Shown here in pieces: positions 6,206 through 7,382 of a DNA stretch of 7,382 nt. The DNA is from an uncultured Methylobacteriaceae bacterium (GTDB lineage: Bacteria > Pseudomonadota > Alphaproteobacteria > Rhizobiales > Beijerinckiaceae). Within the stretch, counting starts at the first letter, position 1. Each line of letters starts with the position of its first letter. A program made the translations under genes and the position numbers. The DNA lies in NCBI GenBank assembly GCA_937872715.1, contig CALMTJ010000007.1, forward strand, positions 2,330-9,711, written 5' to 3'. The notes under the pieces are model-generated. The model did no database searches and had not been told where the DNA came from. It was given only the letters and a program-made list of their open reading frames with translations.

Positions 6206-7382
6206 GCATCCCGAGCAGGAACACGTTCGTGGCGTAGCTCGACCCGGGAAGGGAGCTGTCCAGCCGCTCGTAATTGTAGCTCGCCCGTATCCCGATCAGC
6301 CGGTTCAGCTTGTAATCGGCCCTGGCCGTCGCGCCGAACCCGTGCTCCCGGATGGCGACGCCGCTGTAATCGTAATCGGACGCCGTGATGCCGGCCGTGA
6401 CGATGAGGTTGCGGCGGAGCGCGTGAGCGACCTCGATCGCGCCCCGGAGCACCCGGACGCCGTTCGCACCCGAGACGGTGGTCTCGTCCACGCTGGCCTG
6501 GGCGCTGGCCCGCACCGTCGTCAGCGGCGTCGCGGCCCATGACACCGTCGCGTCGGCGACCGGGCTCGTGAGGTCCGGCAGCCGGCGGTCGTCGTAGCTC
6601 CGGCGGATCGCGCCCGCGGAGACCTCGCCCGTGATTAGCCGGGTGATCTCGATCGTCGATCCGACCCGCCCGCCGATCCCGTCCGAGCTGCGGGCGAAGC
6701 CGGAGAAGTCGACGCGGCGGTCGTAGACGCGCGTATCCGCGAGCGCCTCGACGAAGGGGACGAAGCCGGGGCTGAGCTCGTAGCCGAGGCGGCCCCGGAG
6801 CCCGTATTGCGTGATGTTGCGGTCGCTCTGGTCCAGCAAGGCGCCGGAGGTCAGGCGCGCAGCCTCGAAATCGGTGCGGTCGAGCGTGCCCTGAAGGCTG
6901 GCGACCAGGCGGTTGAACCGCTCCGTCACGCCGAGCGTCGCTCCCTCGCTGAAGATCAGCGGCCGCGTGCGGACGGTGAAGTTCAGGTCCGGGCTGTCCG
7001 GCCGCTGCGTGTCGATGAGGTAGCGGAGCTCCGCGTTGACCTGCGTGTCGCGCGCCACGTCGAGCCGGAGGCCGACCCGCCCGGCGCCTTCGGGACGGCT
7101 CGCCTCCGGGTTGCCCGGATAAGCGTTGTAGGCGCCCCGGAGGAAGCCCGTCAGCTCGTGGCGCGACCAATCGCTCTGGAGCCGCAGCTCCACCTCCGTC
7201 TGGGACACGAAGGAATCGCGGCGGACCTGCGTCCGGTTCGGGTTCGAATCGTAGCCGACCGCCTCGCCGAGCGTGGGGTAGAGGGTGAGGCCGCCGAGCC
7301 TGATCCCGAGCGGCGCGTAGGAATCCTCGTCGGCCGGATGACGGCGAAGCGGCGTCGCCGCCGGCGGCACGGCGTCCGGGAT
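6192..7382 (-). CDS. Outer-membrane beta-barrel protein, N-terminus missing
   Basis: The frame enters from the right edge and ends at a TGA (6194-6192), giving 396 residues of a longer protein. It has the alternating polar/hydrophobic strands of an outer-membrane barrel and no cytoplasmic enzyme motif. Near the start, YAPLGIRLGGLTLYPTLG then VGYDSNPNRT matches the opening of the putative beta-barrel porin 2 group. Further strands follow, such as RHELTGFLRGAYNAYPG, AELRYLIDTQRPDSP and KLNRLIGIRASYNYERLD, with a last strand near NVFLLGMRLTP. It does not end in the aromatic residue common in porins, although I recall similar endings in this group. A GTG at 7370 could serve as a start, but the frame is open upstream (residues IPDA) and no signal peptide is inside the window, so the true start, signal and a proline-rich linker probably lie beyond the edge. 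Such proteins often sit near polysaccharide genes; an export or porin role here is inference. It converges on the kinase with 10 bp between stops. Confidence 0.78.
   Translation of the reverse strand: MPDAVPPAATPLRRHPADEDSYAPLGIRLGGLTLYPTLGEAVGYDSNPNRTQVRRDSFVSQTEVELRLQSDWSRHELTGFLRGAYNAYPGNPEASRPEGAGRVGLRLDVARDTQVNAELRYLIDTQRPDSPDLNFTVRTRPLIFSEGATLGVTERFNRLVASLQGTLDRTDFEAARLTSGALLDQSDRNITQYGLRGRLGYELSPGFVPFVEALADTRVYDRRVDFSGFARSSDGIGGRVGSTIEITRLITGEVSAGAIRRSYDDRRLPDLTSPVADATVSWAATPLTTVRASAQASVDETTVSGANGVRVLRGAIEVAHALRRNLIVTAGITASDYDYSGVAIREHGFGATARADYKLNRLIGIRASYNYERLDSSLPGSSYATNVFLLGMRLTP

Noticed and set aside
6061..7170. Alternative 369-codon minus-strand frame overlapping the barrel gene
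   Set aside because: The frame starting further right gives alternating beta-strand sequence and the YDSNPN motif; this one gives Arg/Pro/Gly-rich shadow sequence.
7368..7370. GTG as the true start of the beta-barrel protein
   Set aside because: The frame remains open to the edge, no signal peptide follows the GTG, and an outer-membrane protein needs one, so the start is most likely outside the window.

Overview
The window is a very GC-rich, densely coded bacterial segment. No tRNA, rRNA, CRISPR array, insertion sequence or phage gene was seen. Codon choice, the sequence style of GalU and GalE, the cyclase family with its extra N-terminal domain, and the multi-PAS hybrid kinase all suggest an alphaproteobacterium. 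The order Hyphomicrobiales (a Methylobacterium-like organism) is the best guess, but this comes from recall of family style and was not searched.

Layout, left to right. (1) Positions 1-389, minus strand: the N-terminal third of a probable lytic murein transglycosylase, cut by the left edge and overlapping the 3' end of galE. (2) 373-1365, minus: galE, UDP-glucose 4-epimerase, complete. (3) 1366-1485: a 120-bp divergent intergenic region holding a perfect 7-bp inverted repeat with a 5-nt spacer. (4) 1486-2358, plus: galU, UTP-glucose-1-phosphate uridylyltransferase, complete. (5) 2355-3581, plus: a class III adenylate cyclase whose ATG overlaps the galU stop codon by 4 nt. (6) 3638-6181, plus: a large soluble hybrid histidine kinase with three PAS-type sensor regions, HisKA, HATPase and a C-terminal receiver. 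(7) 6192-7382, minus: an outer-membrane beta-barrel protein, converging on the kinase with only 10 nt between stops and cut at its N-terminus by the right edge. No stretch longer than 120 bp lacks a gene.

How the genes fit together. GalU makes UDP-glucose and GalE interconverts it with UDP-galactose, so the divergent pair supplies nucleotide sugars for surface polysaccharide. The flanking transglycosylase (peptidoglycan) and beta-barrel protein (a type often found near polysaccharide loci) also belong to the envelope. Between them lie two signalling genes, one making a cyclic nucleotide (probably cAMP) and one a phosphorelay kinase. The most notable feature is the translational-coupling arrangement of galU with the cyclase. 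Each protein belongs to a recognisable family, and nothing here is clearly a new system. The points worth following are the galU-cyclase coupling, the dyad between galE and galU, and the unknown inputs and partners of the two signalling proteins.
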